Source: Microcaldota archaeon
GTDB taxonomy: Archaea > Micrarchaeota > Micrarchaeia > Micrarchaeales > CABMGC01
Direction: 5' to 3'
DNA: 64,000 nt
Assembly (NCBI GenBank): GCA_021845465.1
Contig: JAKBRL010000002.1
Location: forward strand, 19,633 to 83,632
Shown here: piece by piece, positions 34,239-43,986 of the stretch
Layout of the letters: the number at the start of each line of letters is the position of its first letter
How positions within the stretch are numbered: the stretch's first letter is position 1
Translations under genes and position numbers: made by a program
The notes under the pieces: generated by a model
Databases searched by the model: none
Told to the model about the DNA's origin: nothing
The model's input: only the letters and a program-made list of their open reading frames with translations

Positions 34239-35639
34239 ATGGACGGAAAAAAAGCAAAAGAAGCAGATAGGATATTCCAACATGTGTTAAAGAATATAAA
34301 GCCCAGCAGAGCCGAGGCCCGCGATATCATATACAATGTAAACAATGTAGTACTGAAGCTCAAGGAGATAGTGCCTGGCAATGTAGAAATAAGGGTAGTG
34401 GGCTCGATAGCCAGAAGCACTAATCTGAAAGGAGACAGTGATGTTGACGTCTTCATGCTTTTTGACAGAAGCGTAAGCAAAGAAAGTCTCTCGAAGAAAG
34501 GGCTTGAATACGGCAGGAGGCTCGTTGATCCTAAAAAAGGAGAGAGATACGAGATAAAATACGCGGAGCACCCTTATGTGCGCGTATACCTCGAATCGGG
34601 AATCAAAGCAGACATAGTTCCTGCAAGCAAGATTGAGAGTGCAGAGTCAATGGCAACTTCTGTTGACAGGACTCCAATGCATACTGAATTTGTGAATTCA
34701 TCAATTACAAACAAACAGAGAGACGATGTAAGACTGCTTAAGTATCTCTTGAAAGCACATGGAATATATGGAGCAGAAGCAAAGACCGGCGGATTCTCAG
34801 GGTATCTATGCGAACTCCTGATAATACAGTTTGGCTCGCTCCTGAAGTTTCTGGAGTGGGCATGCAGGATAAAACCCCCTGTTACACTATATCCTATAAT
34901 GAAGAAGGCAGTTGCTGAGGATGAAGAAGCATTCCGAAAATTCGGGAAGAGACTTGTAGTAATAGATCCAGTAGACATAAACAGGAATGTTGCAGCTGCT
35001 GTCTCTGAGGAATCTTTTGCCAAGCTTGTTCTTGTGGCTAGAGCATTTATATCAAATCCTACGCTTAAGTCATTTTACGGAAGTGGCTTCACTTCTTCGA
35101 AAAGCGAAGAACTCATTTATGGGTTTATGAAAAAATCAGGTTTGCAATTCATAACACTTGAATTCAGAATATCAGATAAGAGCCCTGAGATAATATGGCC
35201 GCAGGTAAATAAGACAGCAAAGAAGATAGAGGATCTTCTGTGTAATAATGGATTTGAGACAGCCTTTAGCGTATCATGGATAGATGGCAATGAAGCACTA
35301 ATAATGATGGCATTGCCTATGCAATCTGTAAAATCAAGAATGATTAAAGGACCAGACATCTTCAAGACAGAGAACACATCACAATTCATAGAGAAGCATG
35401 GCAAGGGAATGGGCTTCCTGATTAAGGAGAGCACCCTTTATGCTCTTGAGAAGAACAGATATCCTGATGCTGAGAGCATATTCGGAGATATTGTGAAAGG
35501 AAAGCTGATAGATAAGCATAAAGACATAAACCTCAAGAATGCGAAGGTCCTTATCAACAGAATATCCAAGAAGCATGCATATTCTGCATATGTAGAATTG
35601 AGTGCAAAACTAAACATTCGTGGATTTGGTGGAGAATAA
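34239..35639 (+). CDS. cca: CCA-adding enzyme (archaeal class I tRNA nucleotidyltransferase)
   Basis: 466 residues. 'GSIARSTNLKGDSDVDVFML' (residues 55-73) is the nucleotidyltransferase motif with Asp68/Asp70; later blocks such as 'FSGYLCELLIIQFGS' and the Arg-rich tail domain match archaeal CCA enzymes. It adds CCA to tRNA 3' ends, necessary here because the window's tRNA genes encode none. ATG 34239 is preferred over the TTG immediately upstream. Its 3' end overlaps the PolX gene by up to 20 nt. Confidence 0.94.
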   Translation: MDGKKAKEADRIFQHVLKNIKPSRAEARDIIYNVNNVVLKLKEIVPGNVEIRVVGSIARSTNLKGDSDVDVFMLFDRSVSKESLSKKGLEYGRRLVDPKKGERYEIKYAEHPYVRVYLESGIKADIVPASKIESAESMATSVDRTPMHTEFVNSSITNKQRDDVRLLKYLLKAHGIYGAEAKTGGFSGYLCELLIIQFGSLLKFLEWACRIKPPVTLYPIMKKAVAEDEEAFRKFGKRLVVIDPVDINRNVAAAVSEESFAKLVLVARAFISNPTLKSFYGSGFTSSKSEELIYGFMKKSGLQFITLEFRISDKSPEIIWPQVNKTAKKIEDLLCNNGFETAFSVSWIDGNEALIMMALPMQSVKSRMIKGPDIFKTENTSQFIEKHGKGMGFLIKESTLYALEKNRYPDAESIFGDIVKGKLIDKHKDINLKNAKVLINRISKKHAYSAYVELSAKLNIRGFGGE

Positions 35640-37350
35640 GAGGCTTGCGGAGATCTTCAATGCCATAGCAGACATGATGGAGATAGAGGAGGAAAAACGT
35701 ATTTTTGAGATAAAGGCTTACAGGAAGGCTGCACTCTCCATAGAGTCTATGAGCGAGGACATATCCCATATCTATAAAAGCAGCGGCATTGAGGGGCTGA
35801 TGGAGATAGACGGCGTGGGCACAGGCATAGCCAAAAAAATAAAAGAGTACGAGGAAACAGGAAAGGTATCCAAATATGAAGAATACAAGAAAAGGTTTCC
35901 TTTTGATATCCTAGCTCTTATCAGTGTCCAGGGAATAGGCCCGAAGACAGCGTATCTGCTCTACAAGAATTTGGGAGTGAAGACGCTTGATGATCTAAAG
36001 AAGGCAGTGTCGAAGCATAAGATACAGAAGATGGAGGGCTTGGGGGAGAAGACCGAGAAAAAGATAGCAGAGGGGCTGAATGTCCTTGAGAGAATAAGCG
36101 GAAGGATGTCACTTGGTTTCGCTCTGCCTTATGCGGAACACATTTCAAAATTGATAATGGATTCGGGGCTTGCAGGAAAGGCATGTATTGCAGGTTCGAC
36201 AAGAAGAATGAAAGACACCATCGGAGACCTTGACATACTTGTAACTTCTGAACATCCTGAAAAGATCATGGAGTTTATTTCAAAGATGGATGAAACAGAG
36301 GAAGTGATTGCCAGAGGAGATACCAAGATTACAATAAGACTTGATTCTGGAATCAACTGCGATATACGGGTAATAGAGAAAACCTCTTTTGGCTCTGGCC
36401 TGCAGTATTTCACAGGAAGCAAGGCCCATAATATAAAGGTAAGGAAGATTGCGATAAAGAAAGGATACAAACTCAACGAGTATGGTCTATTTAAGGGAAG
36501 TAAGTTGGTTGCAGGGGAGAACGAAGATGAGGTCTATCAGAAGCTGGGCTTGGAGTGGATGGAGCCTGAGATGCGCGAAGATAGGGGAGAAGTCGAACTT
36601 GCCGCCGAGAATAAGCTTCCCAAGATTATACAGGAAAAAGATATTCTCGGAGACCTGCATGTCCATACCAATTACAGTGACGGAAATGAGAAGATGGAGG
36701 ATATGGTCATTGAAGCCATCCGGCTTGGAAGGCGATACATAGGATTCACAGACCATTCGGAGAGCGAACACATTGCAAACGGAATGGACAGAAAGAAGTT
36801 TGAGAAGTATTCCGAAGATATAGACAAGCTTAATGATAAGTATAAAGGAAGGATAACCCTACTTAAGAGTTCTGAGACAGACATACTTGCAGATGGAAGC
36901 CTTGATTGGGATAATGATATTCTTGAAGAAATGGATTATGTATTGGCAAGCGTACATACGGGGCTTGGAATGTCCAAGGATGAGATGACAGAGAGGATTA
37001 TAAGGAGTATGGAGAACGGAGAAGTAGACATACTTGGGCATCCTACGGATAGATTAATAAACAGAAGGCCGCCGATAAATATGGATCTTGAAATGGTCTT
37101 TGAAGCTGCTGGAAAATATGATGTTGCCCTTGAGATAAACTCTTCGCCTGAAAGGCTTGACCTCAATGATGAGAATATAATTCTTGCAAAAAGGTTTGGG
37201 ACAAAATTTGCAATAAACACAGATTCACATATGAAATCACACTTAAAATCCATAAGGTATGGGATAGGAATCGCAAAGAGAGGCTGGCTTAGGGCTGAAG
37301 ACATAATAAACTCCAGGCCTATCGATAAGCTTAAAAATCTGTTTAGATAG
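35620..37350 (+). CDS. polX: DNA polymerase X with C-terminal PHP domain
   Basis: 576 residues. Helix-hairpin-helix segments ('IDGVGTGIAKKI', 'VQGIGPKTAYLLYKNLG'), the Pol X palm 'GSTRRMKDTIGDLDILVT' with its Asp pair, and a PHP phosphoesterase domain beginning 'LGDLHVHTNYSDGNE' (~345) with further metal His/Asp ('GHPTDRLI', 'INTDSHM'). Gap-filling polymerase with 3'-5' exonuclease/AP-processing ability for base excision repair. Start GTG 35620 or GTG 35629, both inside the end of cca, so translation is coupled. Confidence 0.93.
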   Translation: MDLVENKRLAEIFNAIADMMEIEEEKRIFEIKAYRKAALSIESMSEDISHIYKSSGIEGLMEIDGVGTGIAKKIKEYEETGKVSKYEEYKKRFPFDILALISVQGIGPKTAYLLYKNLGVKTLDDLKKAVSKHKIQKMEGLGEKTEKKIAEGLNVLERISGRMSLGFALPYAEHISKLIMDSGLAGKACIAGSTRRMKDTIGDLDILVTSEHPEKIMEFISKMDETEEVIARGDTKITIRLDSGINCDIRVIEKTSFGSGLQYFTGSKAHNIKVRKIAIKKGYKLNEYGLFKGSKLVAGENEDEVYQKLGLEWMEPEMREDRGEVELAAENKLPKIIQEKDILGDLHVHTNYSDGNEKMEDMVIEAIRLGRRYIGFTDHSESEHIANGMDRKKFEKYSEDIDKLNDKYKGRITLLKSSETDILADGSLDWDNDILEEMDYVLASVHTGLGMSKDEMTERIIRSMENGEVDILGHPTDRLINRRPPINMDLEMVFEAAGKYDVALEINSSPERLDLNDENIILAKRFGTKFAINTDSHMKSHLKSIRYGIGIAKRGWLRAEDIINSRPIDKLKNLFR

Positions 37351-37360
37351 AGTGTTAGTG

Positions 37361-37648
37361 ATGATAATCAAAAGGCAGATATATAGAGAAGTACATGGAG
37401 ATCAAGCTGAAGCCGTTCTAGCTTTGAGGAAGCTTGCAGAGAAATCAGAGCAGGTGGCACAAGAGGCACTGAACAAAGGAAATTATGGAATGGCACAGCA
37501 GAAATACCATATTGCTGCCCTATTTCTCGGCCGTGCAATGGGCCGTTGGCCGCCTGTGGAGGTATTGCGCCAGATAAAAGAAGCACAGGACTTCGCCTTA
37601 AAACATGAGTATTTATCATCAGTTTTGAAGGGTACTCGGAGAAATTGA
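37361..37648 (+). CDS. Small helical protein of unknown function
   Basis: 95 residues from ATG 37361 (a GTG at 37352 gives 98). Almost entirely helical; 'EAVLALRKLAEKSEQVAQEA' and 'GNYGMAQQKYHIAALFLGRA' look like a helix pair of TPR or MIT type. I recognise no specific family. It starts 10 nt after polX and is probably in the cca-polX transcript. Confidence 0.6.
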   Translation: MIIKRQIYREVHGDQAEAVLALRKLAEKSEQVAQEALNKGNYGMAQQKYHIAALFLGRAMGRWPPVEVLRQIKEAQDFALKHEYLSSVLKGTRRN

Positions 37649-37710
37649 GTCTATACTTTCTGAAGCGTGAAAAAAATAAGGAGATTAGAGGAAACCTGGA
37701 AAATAAACAG

Positions 37711-38859
37711 TTACGGAAGGTATTCCTTGTTTTTTATCTTTTCGCTTATATAATCGTCTACGAAGGTTAACCTTGGCCCTTGGAGGGCATCCTGCTCCAG
37801 CTTCTTTTTGGATTTTATCATTCGTTCAAGCTCTACCTGCCACTCCTTATGCTTCCGTATCCATTCATAGTCAAGCATCTCCTGAGCTCTCTTCAAGTCT
37901 ACCTCGGATGCGTTTATGGTAAGCTTGTTCAAGAAGTCATACTTGTCGAGATCTGACATTGTGACACCTAGAAATCTTGCGCTTGGAGTTGCGACGTCTG
38001 ATCCTATATATGCAAGATTTATACTTCCTGTCTTTATGGTCCAGTAGATATACCATCCCCACGCATCTGAATCAGTAAAAACATAGACAGGCAGTCCCAT
38101 GTCTGAAAGCTTGCGTATAAGCCTCCTTGTGCCTCTTGCTGCCTGGCCTTGTGGAGTTATAAGAATGCAGTTCTCCTTCTTCCAGAAGAGGTCTTCATTG
38201 AGGCGCTGCCATAGTGCATCCTTCTCGACAACTATGACGTATTTTGCTTTGACATTGACAAATTCTATATCATTGTCGACATCGCTTGGTATAGCCCAGC
38301 CACTCCTACCCTGCTTTGAGCAGTCTATCTCTATCTTTTCATTTCCGAATGTATCGATTATCTTGACATTTCCTGCGAGGACTCCCTTTCTGTTAGCATT
38401 CAGATTCAACTCTTCGCGCTTTAGACCCAAGGAAACTTCAAGATCTTCTATAAGCGGATTTGATTCTGCCTGTTCGCTGAAGACATTCTCATCTATGTCT
38501 TCTCCAAGCGAGAATTTAAGCTGGTAGAATAATCCCCTTATCGTAGTGTGTAGGTTCTCTTTCACGAAGCGGTGGCATTTTGATGCTATCGCTATAGTCT
38601 GCATGAATCTTTTTGACTGAGAGACATTCGTGAAGGTTCTCTCCTCGGTGGAATCGCCGAGCTTCAAATATCCATTCTCCTGGTCAAAGACAACATTGCT
38701 CCTTGTTCTTGTAAGAGTAGTGAATTTAGGGGGCTTCCCTATGTTTATGTCTCTGACTATCGCCGTTCCCATCTCCTCTATTTTCTTATCAGGAAGCAGA
38801 GATTTAACTGCAGAATCATGGGATTTTGCCTTCTGGGGATTACCGCTTTTTGCTGTCAT
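37711..38859 (-). CDS. top6A: DNA topoisomerase VI subunit A
   Basis: 382 residues, the catalytic subunit that makes the double-strand break. The winged-helix region has 'TTIRGLFYQLKF' with the active-site Tyr112, and the Toprim domain has 'VVEKDALWQRL' (Glu) and 'TDSDAWGWYIY' (DXD). The usual Pro after the second Asp is Ala here. It follows lonB by 1 nt on the same strand. The ATPase partner Top6B is not in this window. Confidence 0.95.
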   Translation of the reverse strand: MTAKSGNPQKAKSHDSAVKSLLPDKKIEEMGTAIVRDINIGKPPKFTTLTRTRSNVVFDQENGYLKLGDSTEERTFTNVSQSKRFMQTIAIASKCHRFVKENLHTTIRGLFYQLKFSLGEDIDENVFSEQAESNPLIEDLEVSLGLKREELNLNANRKGVLAGNVKIIDTFGNEKIEIDCSKQGRSGWAIPSDVDNDIEFVNVKAKYVIVVEKDALWQRLNEDLFWKKENCILITPQGQAARGTRRLIRKLSDMGLPVYVFTDSDAWGWYIYWTIKTGSINLAYIGSDVATPSARFLGVTMSDLDKYDFLNKLTINASEVDLKRAQEMLDYEWIRKHKEWQVELERMIKSKKKLEQDALQGPRLTFVDDYISEKIKNKEYLP

Positions 38860-38860
38860 T

Positions 38861-40849
38861 TCATCTTCCCTTTAGGTTTTTCCCATCAACAACCAGAGGG
38901 GCTTTCTCCTTCGAGTCGCTTGTGATGTATTTTCTAAGTTTTTCCGTTATTGAAATGGATCTGTCACTCTTCTTCAATGCCTCTTCGAGGACATCTGCTA
39001 TATTCTTTACAGGGACTATTTTTATCTTGTGGAGCTCCTTTGCATTTAAGTATATATCCTGTGCGTTGTCAGCAGGTATTATCACTGTCTTTATACCTGC
39101 TTCTATTGCCGCAAGGACCTTGTTGTTTACTCCGCCCACAGGAAGAACTTCACCCCTGACTGAGAGAGAGCCTGTCATCGCGATCTCCTGGTTGATAGGT
39201 ATGCCTTCCAGCGCAGATATTACGGCAACTGCTATCGAGATGCTTGCACTGTCGCCTTCAACGCCTTCATATGTCTGAAGGAATTGGACATGAACATCGT
39301 AGCTTGCCATATCGCGATTCATATGCTTCTTTATTATTGCATTTATGTTCTTGACTGCCTCTTTGGCTATGCTGCCCAGCTTCCCTGTAACTATAAGCTT
39401 TCCTTCAGTTCTTGAAGATGCAGGAGTTACCTCAGCTACTATAGGAAGGATTATCCCTGCTGAAAGATATGAAGAACCCACCACTGCGAGGCCATTTACT
39501 CTGCCAAGCGCAAACCCTTTTGTCCTGAATATCTTGTAATCTTTCCTGTATTCTATTACCTGTGCTACATACTGGCTCTCTATAGGCTTTGCGAGACCTA
39601 TCGCAGAGGCTACATCGTTGGCTTCGACAAGCTTTCTCTTGTGCTCAACTGCTATGTCTCCTGCAGCGCGTATAAGGCCGCCGAGATCCCTCATTACAAG
39701 GGTAAGCCTGTTCTTCCTTCCGCTTCTTCTTTTCGCCTCTTCTATTATTGCCATGCATGCATCATAACTGAATGGAGGTATCTTCTTGTCTTTTTTGATC
39801 TCTTGTGCTATGAACCTGACTATCTTTTCACGGTTTTGTTCTGTATCTGGCATTGAAGATTCCATGTAGACCTCATACCCATACCCTCTTATTCTTGAGC
39901 GCAGCGCGGGATGCATTTTCTGCATGTCTGGAAGGTTTCCTGCGGCAACAAGAAGAAAATCACATGGCACTCCTTCTGTTCTGACCATTGCGCCTGAACT
40001 CATCTCACTCTGACCTGTTATTGAATATTTCTTTTCCTGCATCGCTGTTAAAAGTTCCTGCTGCGATTTGGGCTCCAGATCTGCAACTTCGTCTATGAAG
40101 AGCACTCCTTTATTTGCCCTGTGTATTGCACCGCTCTCTACCCTGAGGTGAGGTGGTGTTCCTAGACCTCCAGATTGCAGTGGATCATGCCTTACGTCAC
40201 CGAATAGTGCGCCGGCTTTTGAGCCTGTTGCGTCTACGAAAGGAGCATGTCTGAGTCCGGTGTTGTCTACTATGAGCTTCGGTTCCCCAGTATCGAACAT
40301 CCCAGGCATTATGCCCCCTACGCGTTTGAATCCGCTTACAAATAATGCGACCGCACCGAATATCAATACGCCCAGTATTACTGCGGCAAGTACAAATACC
40401 TCATAGCCTTTTATGAAATTCATCAATGAAACTACTATAAGCACGCCTACTATAACCGCAACTATGGGAATTATATTGCTCTTGCCTTTGCCTGAGTCAA
40501 TCCTGTTTTTGGTCCTTTCACGCTGAATGATCTGCCTTCCTTGGCCATCGGGAAGAGGTTTAGATGGATCTATCTTTTCAGGATATGTCTGTACAACCTT
40601 GATAGTAGGCCTGTTTTCATCGTTTGGATTTTTGTATACAAGTACATCCTCAATGTCGGTATTTTCCAGAAGTTCTGCCATGCCCTGGGCTAGCATTGTC
40701 TTTCCTACTCCAGGCTCGCCTATCAGAAGAACATTTCTATGCTGTGATGCTGCTTTTTTTGTTATGGCTACTGCTCGCTCCTGGCCTATTACCTGATCAA
40801 TCATCTTTTCAGGAATCTTTATTTCGTCGGTGGATTTGAATTTCTTCAT
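38861..40849 (-). CDS. lonB: Membrane-anchored ATP-dependent protease LonB
   Basis: 662 residues. AAA+ module: Walker A GEPGVGKT (44-51) and Walker B '[11 protein letters not shown]'. Two adjacent transmembrane helices at ~125-170 are inserted in the ATPase module, the archaeal LonB hallmark. The C-terminal protease domain has the Ser-Lys dyad: Ser534 in '[11 protein letters not shown]' and Lys577 in '[11 protein letters not shown]'. Degrades misfolded and regulatory proteins at the membrane. A TATA box lies about 30 nt upstream. Confidence 0.97.
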   Translation of the reverse strand: MKKFKSTDEIKIPEKMIDQVIGQERAVAITKKAASQHRNVLLIGEPGVGKTMLAQGMAELLENTDIEDVLVYKNPNDENRPTIKVVQTYPEKIDPSKPLPDGQGRQIIQRERTKNRIDSGKGKSNIIPIVAVIVGVLIVVSLMNFIKGYEVFVLAAVILGVLIFGAVALFVSGFKRVGGIMPGMFDTGEPKLIVDNTGLRHAPFVDATGSKAGALFGDVRHDPLQSGGLGTPPHLRVESGAIHRANKGVLFIDEVADLEPKSQQELLTAMQEKKYSITGQSEMSSGAMVRTEGVPCDFLLVAAGNLPDMQKMHPALRSRIRGYGYEVYMESSMPDTEQNREKIVRFIAQEIKKDKKIPPFSYDACMAIIEEAKRRSGRKNRLTLVMRDLGGLIRAAGDIAVEHKRKLVEANDVASAIGLAKPIESQYVAQVIEYRKDYKIFRTKGFALGRVNGLAVVGSSYLSAGIILPIVAEVTPASSRTEGKLIVTGKLGSIAKEAVKNINAIIKKHMNRDMASYDVHVQFLQTYEGVEGDSASISIAVAVISALEGIPINQEIAMTGSLSVRGEVLPVGGVNNKVLAAIEAGIKTVIIPADNAQDIYLNAKELHKIKIVPVKNIADVLEEALKKSDRSISITEKLRKYITSDSKEKAPLVVDGKNLKGR

Positions 40850-40874
40850 CGCAACTGAAATATAATCATAGATT

Positions 40875-40886
40875 AATATTTATATA
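40875..40886 (-). promoter_or_regulatory. TATA box of lonB
   Basis: TATATAAATATT on the minus strand, centred about 31 nt before the lonB ATG, giving a very short leader. Confidence 0.5.
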
Positions 40887-40966
40887 GATGATTATTTGCT
40901 TAGGTAGTCGAGTCACAATTTTCTTTCAATAATAGAGGGCTTTTGTTGTGGAATCTACTTTGAGAA

Positions 40967-41075
40967 GCCTTTCTTCGGGAGGATATGGAAGGCGAACTAC
41001 CGAACGGTTAAACTGGAGGTAGTGAGAATAAAAGCGTTTAGAGGGTGGGGAAGATAAATAGATTACTCTAAACGC
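40967..41075. ncRNA. Candidate structured RNA, three consecutive inverted repeats
   Basis: Within the 347-nt gap 40850-41196, which has no open gene, three stems follow one another: GCCTT/AAGGC (40967, 40989), ACTACC/GGTAGT (40996, 41018) and GCGTTTAGAG/CTCTAAACGC (41034-41043, 41066-41075, perfect 10 bp). The segment is visibly more G-rich than its surroundings. It matches no RNA family I can name. Strand and function are unknown. Confidence 0.4.
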
Positions 41076-41196
41076 ATCCTTGTATAAGTACAGAAAAGAT
41101 TAATAAACATTTCGTTTTTGACTTGTAATTAATAGCTTGATATTTAATGTTTTATATATTACTATAATTTGATATTATTGCAAATGTATACATATA

Positions 41197-42165
41197 ATGA
41201 CATTGACATTAATTATAGCGGAACAGCATACGGATTACAAAAAATTGATAAAAATGAAAAAAGAAAGCGATGAAGAAGCAAGACACAAGTTCAAGGGAAG
41301 AATCCTGGACATATTGATACTGTCATTGATACTCATAGCCACATTCTTCGTAGTTTTAATACATCTGCAAATATCAGGACAGCGCATTGATACAATTCTC
41401 GAGTCTATCATATTTGGAATAATCCTAATAGAGATATGCGGGGTCATAATCTATTACTACTTCCAGAAAAGGATAGCACATGAAGAAGCAAGACCTCTCA
41501 GAAGCCTCTTTAGGATAGTTGCATATGTGATTCTGGCAATTATAATACTCACAGAACTGAATGTGAATGTCACAGGAATACTGGTAAGCGCAGGCTTTCT
41601 TGGCATAGTCTTAGGTCTTGCTGCGCAGTCAACCCTTTCGAACTTTATATCAGGAGTATACCTTCTCTCAAGCAAGGCATTTGAGCCTGGAGACAGGGTT
41701 ATAATACAGACATGGCAGTACAGCATGATGCCACCAACATATCCGCATGATAAATTCATACCCGGATTTACAGGCACTATCAAGAGCATAGGGGTTCTTT
41801 ACACAGAGCTCAAGAGCGTCGAGAGGAGTGAAGAAGACGCTTTGATGCTTGTGCCTAACAGCATAGTGGCTCAGGCACTTGTCATAAACTACCATAAAGA
41901 GGCTAAGACAACAACAAAGCTTCAATTTGATATTGATATGAAGACAGATTATGAAGAAATAAAAAAGATAATAAAGACAGTCATGGACAGTTATGGAAAG
42001 AAAGTAGAACATTATTCTGTAGATGTAGATTCGTTCCATAACACATTTTATGTGATATCGATACACTTGAAAGTCGATGAAATAAACAAGAATACTATTA
42101 AGAATAAGATATATGAAGAACTTATACTATATACAAATAGAAAAGAAAAGAAGAAGCACAGATAA
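41197..42165 (+). CDS. MscS-family mechanosensitive channel
   Basis: 322 residues. Helices near 34-54, 65-85 and 103-122, then the pore helix and Gly/Ala-packed 'AGFLGIVLGLAAQSTLSNF', followed by 'GVYLLSSKAFEPGDRVII', the start of the MscS beta domain. Releases solutes on hypo-osmotic shock. An unusual insertion 'QYSMMPPTYPHDKFIPGF' (~170-190) lengthens the beta domain. The stop is 11 nt from the convergent transporter gene. Confidence 0.9.
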   Translation: MTLTLIIAEQHTDYKKLIKMKKESDEEARHKFKGRILDILILSLILIATFFVVLIHLQISGQRIDTILESIIFGIILIEICGVIIYYYFQKRIAHEEARPLRSLFRIVAYVILAIIILTELNVNVTGILVSAGFLGIVLGLAAQSTLSNFISGVYLLSSKAFEPGDRVIIQTWQYSMMPPTYPHDKFIPGFTGTIKSIGVLYTELKSVERSEEDALMLVPNSIVAQALVINYHKEAKTTTKLQFDIDMKTDYEEIKKIIKTVMDSYGKKVEHYSVDVDSFHNTFYVISIHLKVDEINKNTIKNKIYEELILYTNRKEKKKHR

Positions 42166-42176
42166 GAACTTGAATC

Positions 42177-42503
42177 TTAGCTTAATCCTACAAAGGCAGC
42201 TCCTACTACTATGATGGTTATTCCAAGCCACCTCAGTGCAGATATCTGTTCTCCGAGAAAGAAGAATGCAAGAATACTTGCAAATATATAGCTAAGGCTT
42301 CCTATTCCGTAGGCCCAGCTTAGGTGACTTCTGCCAAGTATGTACAAGTATATAACAGTAGAAAGAAGATATGCAATAAGCCCGAATAGGAGATAGTATA
42401 GTTGGCTTGAAAGCCCTATCTTGAATAGAAGCTGGCCTATACTCCCAAGAAATGTACTTAGTATAAGTATGAAAAGCATCTCTTTTTTGCTATGTGTCTT
42501 CAT
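42177..42503 (-). CDS. Half-size EamA/SMR-like transporter, second of a pair
   Basis: 108 residues with four helices, ending 'LRWLGITIIVVGAAFVGLS', the usual close of an EamA/DMT half. Typical EamA proteins contain two such halves in ten helices. Here two separate short genes stand 7 nt apart, implying a heterodimer. The substrate is unknown; aminoarabinose-lipid flippase (ArnE/F-like) and SMR-type efflux pairs have the same layout. Confidence 0.72.
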   Translation of the reverse strand: MKTHSKKEMLFILILSTFLGSIGQLLFKIGLSSQLYYLLFGLIAYLLSTVIYLYILGRSHLSWAYGIGSLSYIFASILAFFFLGEQISALRWLGITIIVVGAAFVGLS

Positions 42504-42510
42504 GAAACCA

Positions 42511-42870
42511 TCAATAAGTAAGCGCGACTATCGTTATTCCGATTATTATTAACAGAATTCCAAAGACTCTCTTCCTGTTGAATTTTTCCCCAAGTAGATA
42601 TCTGGATATTATGCTCACGAATATGAAAGTGCTTGCGAATGTGGGATATACGAATGAGAGTTCACCTGTCTTGAGGGCCTTGAGATAGATTACAAGGCTT
42701 ACCAGATAGGCTATTCCGCCTATCCATAATCCCTTATTTCTAAAAAGTTGTTTTATATGGTGCTTCTTAAGATCAAAAACAGGCACATACCGTTTGAAGA
42801 GATATTGGGCAAACGCTGCGAATGCTGCAGCTATGAGTGTTATTGCTATTATTGACTCTTCTTGATACAT
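42511..42870 (-). CDS. Half-size EamA/SMR-like transporter, first of a pair
   Basis: 119 residues from ATG 42870; ATG 42942 would add 24 hydrophilic residues. Four helices; 'YPTFASTFIFVSIISRYLLG' followed by 'RVFGILLIIIGITIVALTY' is the EamA half signature. Located directly downstream of msrA and upstream of the partner half-transporter on the same strand. Confidence 0.72.
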   Translation of the reverse strand: MYQEESIIAITLIAAAFAAFAQYLFKRYVPVFDLKKHHIKQLFRNKGLWIGGIAYLVSLVIYLKALKTGELSFVYPTFASTFIFVSIISRYLLGEKFNRKRVFGILLIIIGITIVALTY

Positions 42871-42946
42871 GATAAGGAAATGCGATACAAGGCTTAAATT
42901 CCTTTGTGATTCGCAGAAATCCGGGAATGGATAATCTGACACTGTT

Positions 42947-43486
42947 TTAAATCGTCTTATTTTTGAGATTGAATTCCTTTTTTATCTTTGCTATCTTAGG
43001 ACGTATTACGAACATGCAGTATGGTTGGAGCGGATTGAGTTTATAGTAATCTTTATGGTAATCTTCAGAGGGATAGAACTCATCAAGCTTCTTGACTTCG
43101 GTTGCTATAGGCTTATCGAAGTCGCCAGCGATTCCTTTTATGTAATCTTCTATAACTTTCCTGTCTTCCTCTTCTTCATAGAGTATTATAGAACGATATT
43201 GCGATCCAACATCAGCGCCCTGTTTATTGACAGACGTTGGATCATGTGCCTTAAAGAATATTTCCAAGATTGTTTTAAGTGAGATTATATTAGGAAGGTA
43301 TTCCAGTTTTATAACTTCTGCATGGCCAGTAGTGCCGTTGCATACTTCCTTGTATGTTGGGTTTTTTGTTCTTCCTCCGGCGTAGCCTGGGTTAATCTTG
43401 ATAATTCCTTCGAATAATTCGAAAACGGCTTCTGTGCACCAGAAACAGCCTCCGCCCAGGACTATTGACCTTGTTTCGTTTCCCAT
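42947..43486 (-). CDS. msrA: Peptide methionine-S-sulfoxide reductase
   Basis: 179 residues. 'GGGCFWCTEAVFELF' near the N terminus contains catalytic Cys14 with the normal aromatic context and a further Cys17; 'GYAGG' and 'HDPTSVNKQGADVGSQYRS' are family blocks. Repairs the S epimer of oxidised methionine. MsrB lies 500 nt away on the same strand, so both epimers can be reduced. Confidence 0.96.
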   Translation of the reverse strand: MGNETRSIVLGGGCFWCTEAVFELFEGIIKINPGYAGGRTKNPTYKEVCNGTTGHAEVIKLEYLPNIISLKTILEIFFKAHDPTSVNKQGADVGSQYRSIILYEEEEDRKVIEDYIKGIAGDFDKPIATEVKKLDEFYPSEDYHKDYYKLNPLQPYCMFVIRPKIAKIKKEFNLKNKTI

Positions 43487-43615
43487 AATGGTGTTTTGAC
43501 AATGTCTTATTTAGATGCATCTCTTCTTGCTGCAGAATATATATTGAAGAACGGAAGTTGAAATTGGCATTATTTCTTTTTATTTCTTTGTGATAAATTA
43601 GTATGAAGTGAGATC

Positions 43616-43984
43616 ATGGCAGAAGTGAGTTATGAGCCGATAAAAAAAATAGTTGTGCATCATATTGAGAAACTCAATTTGGAGGAATTAGTCATAGCCA
43701 TGGCAGGTCCTAATCTGCCTCCTAGAATCTTTTGGCATGATGGAATACTATTCCACATATTTTATTGTGCAGATGCAAGATATAGCGAAGAGCAGATGAA
43801 GAAAGGCACACTGGTATGTAAAAGCATATTCTATGCAGAGCTTCCTGAGTATGAATCTATAATATCGATAAACAGTGAGGCTTTTGGAAGCATAAAGGCA
43901 TATATAGAAAAGGTCGGTTGGTCAAAACTATACGCAGATATAGTATTATGGATAAAGGAGTGGAACAGGAAGAACACAGTATAG
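43616..43984 (+). CDS. Conserved-looking protein of unknown function between msrA and msrB
   Basis: 122 residues, soluble, mixed alpha/beta with no family I recognise. It contains 'GPNLPPRIFWHDGILFHIFYCA' (a run with His, Trp and Cys) and an amphipathic C-terminal helix ending 'WIKEWNRKN'. Opposite strand to both msr genes; its stop is 2 nt from the msrB stop. Confidence 0.55.
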   Translation: MAEVSYEPIKKIVVHHIEKLNLEELVIAMAGPNLPPRIFWHDGILFHIFYCADARYSEEQMKKGTLVCKSIFYAELPEYESIISINSEAFGSIKAYIEKVGWSKLYADIVLWIKEWNRKNTV

Positions 43985-43986
43985 AT

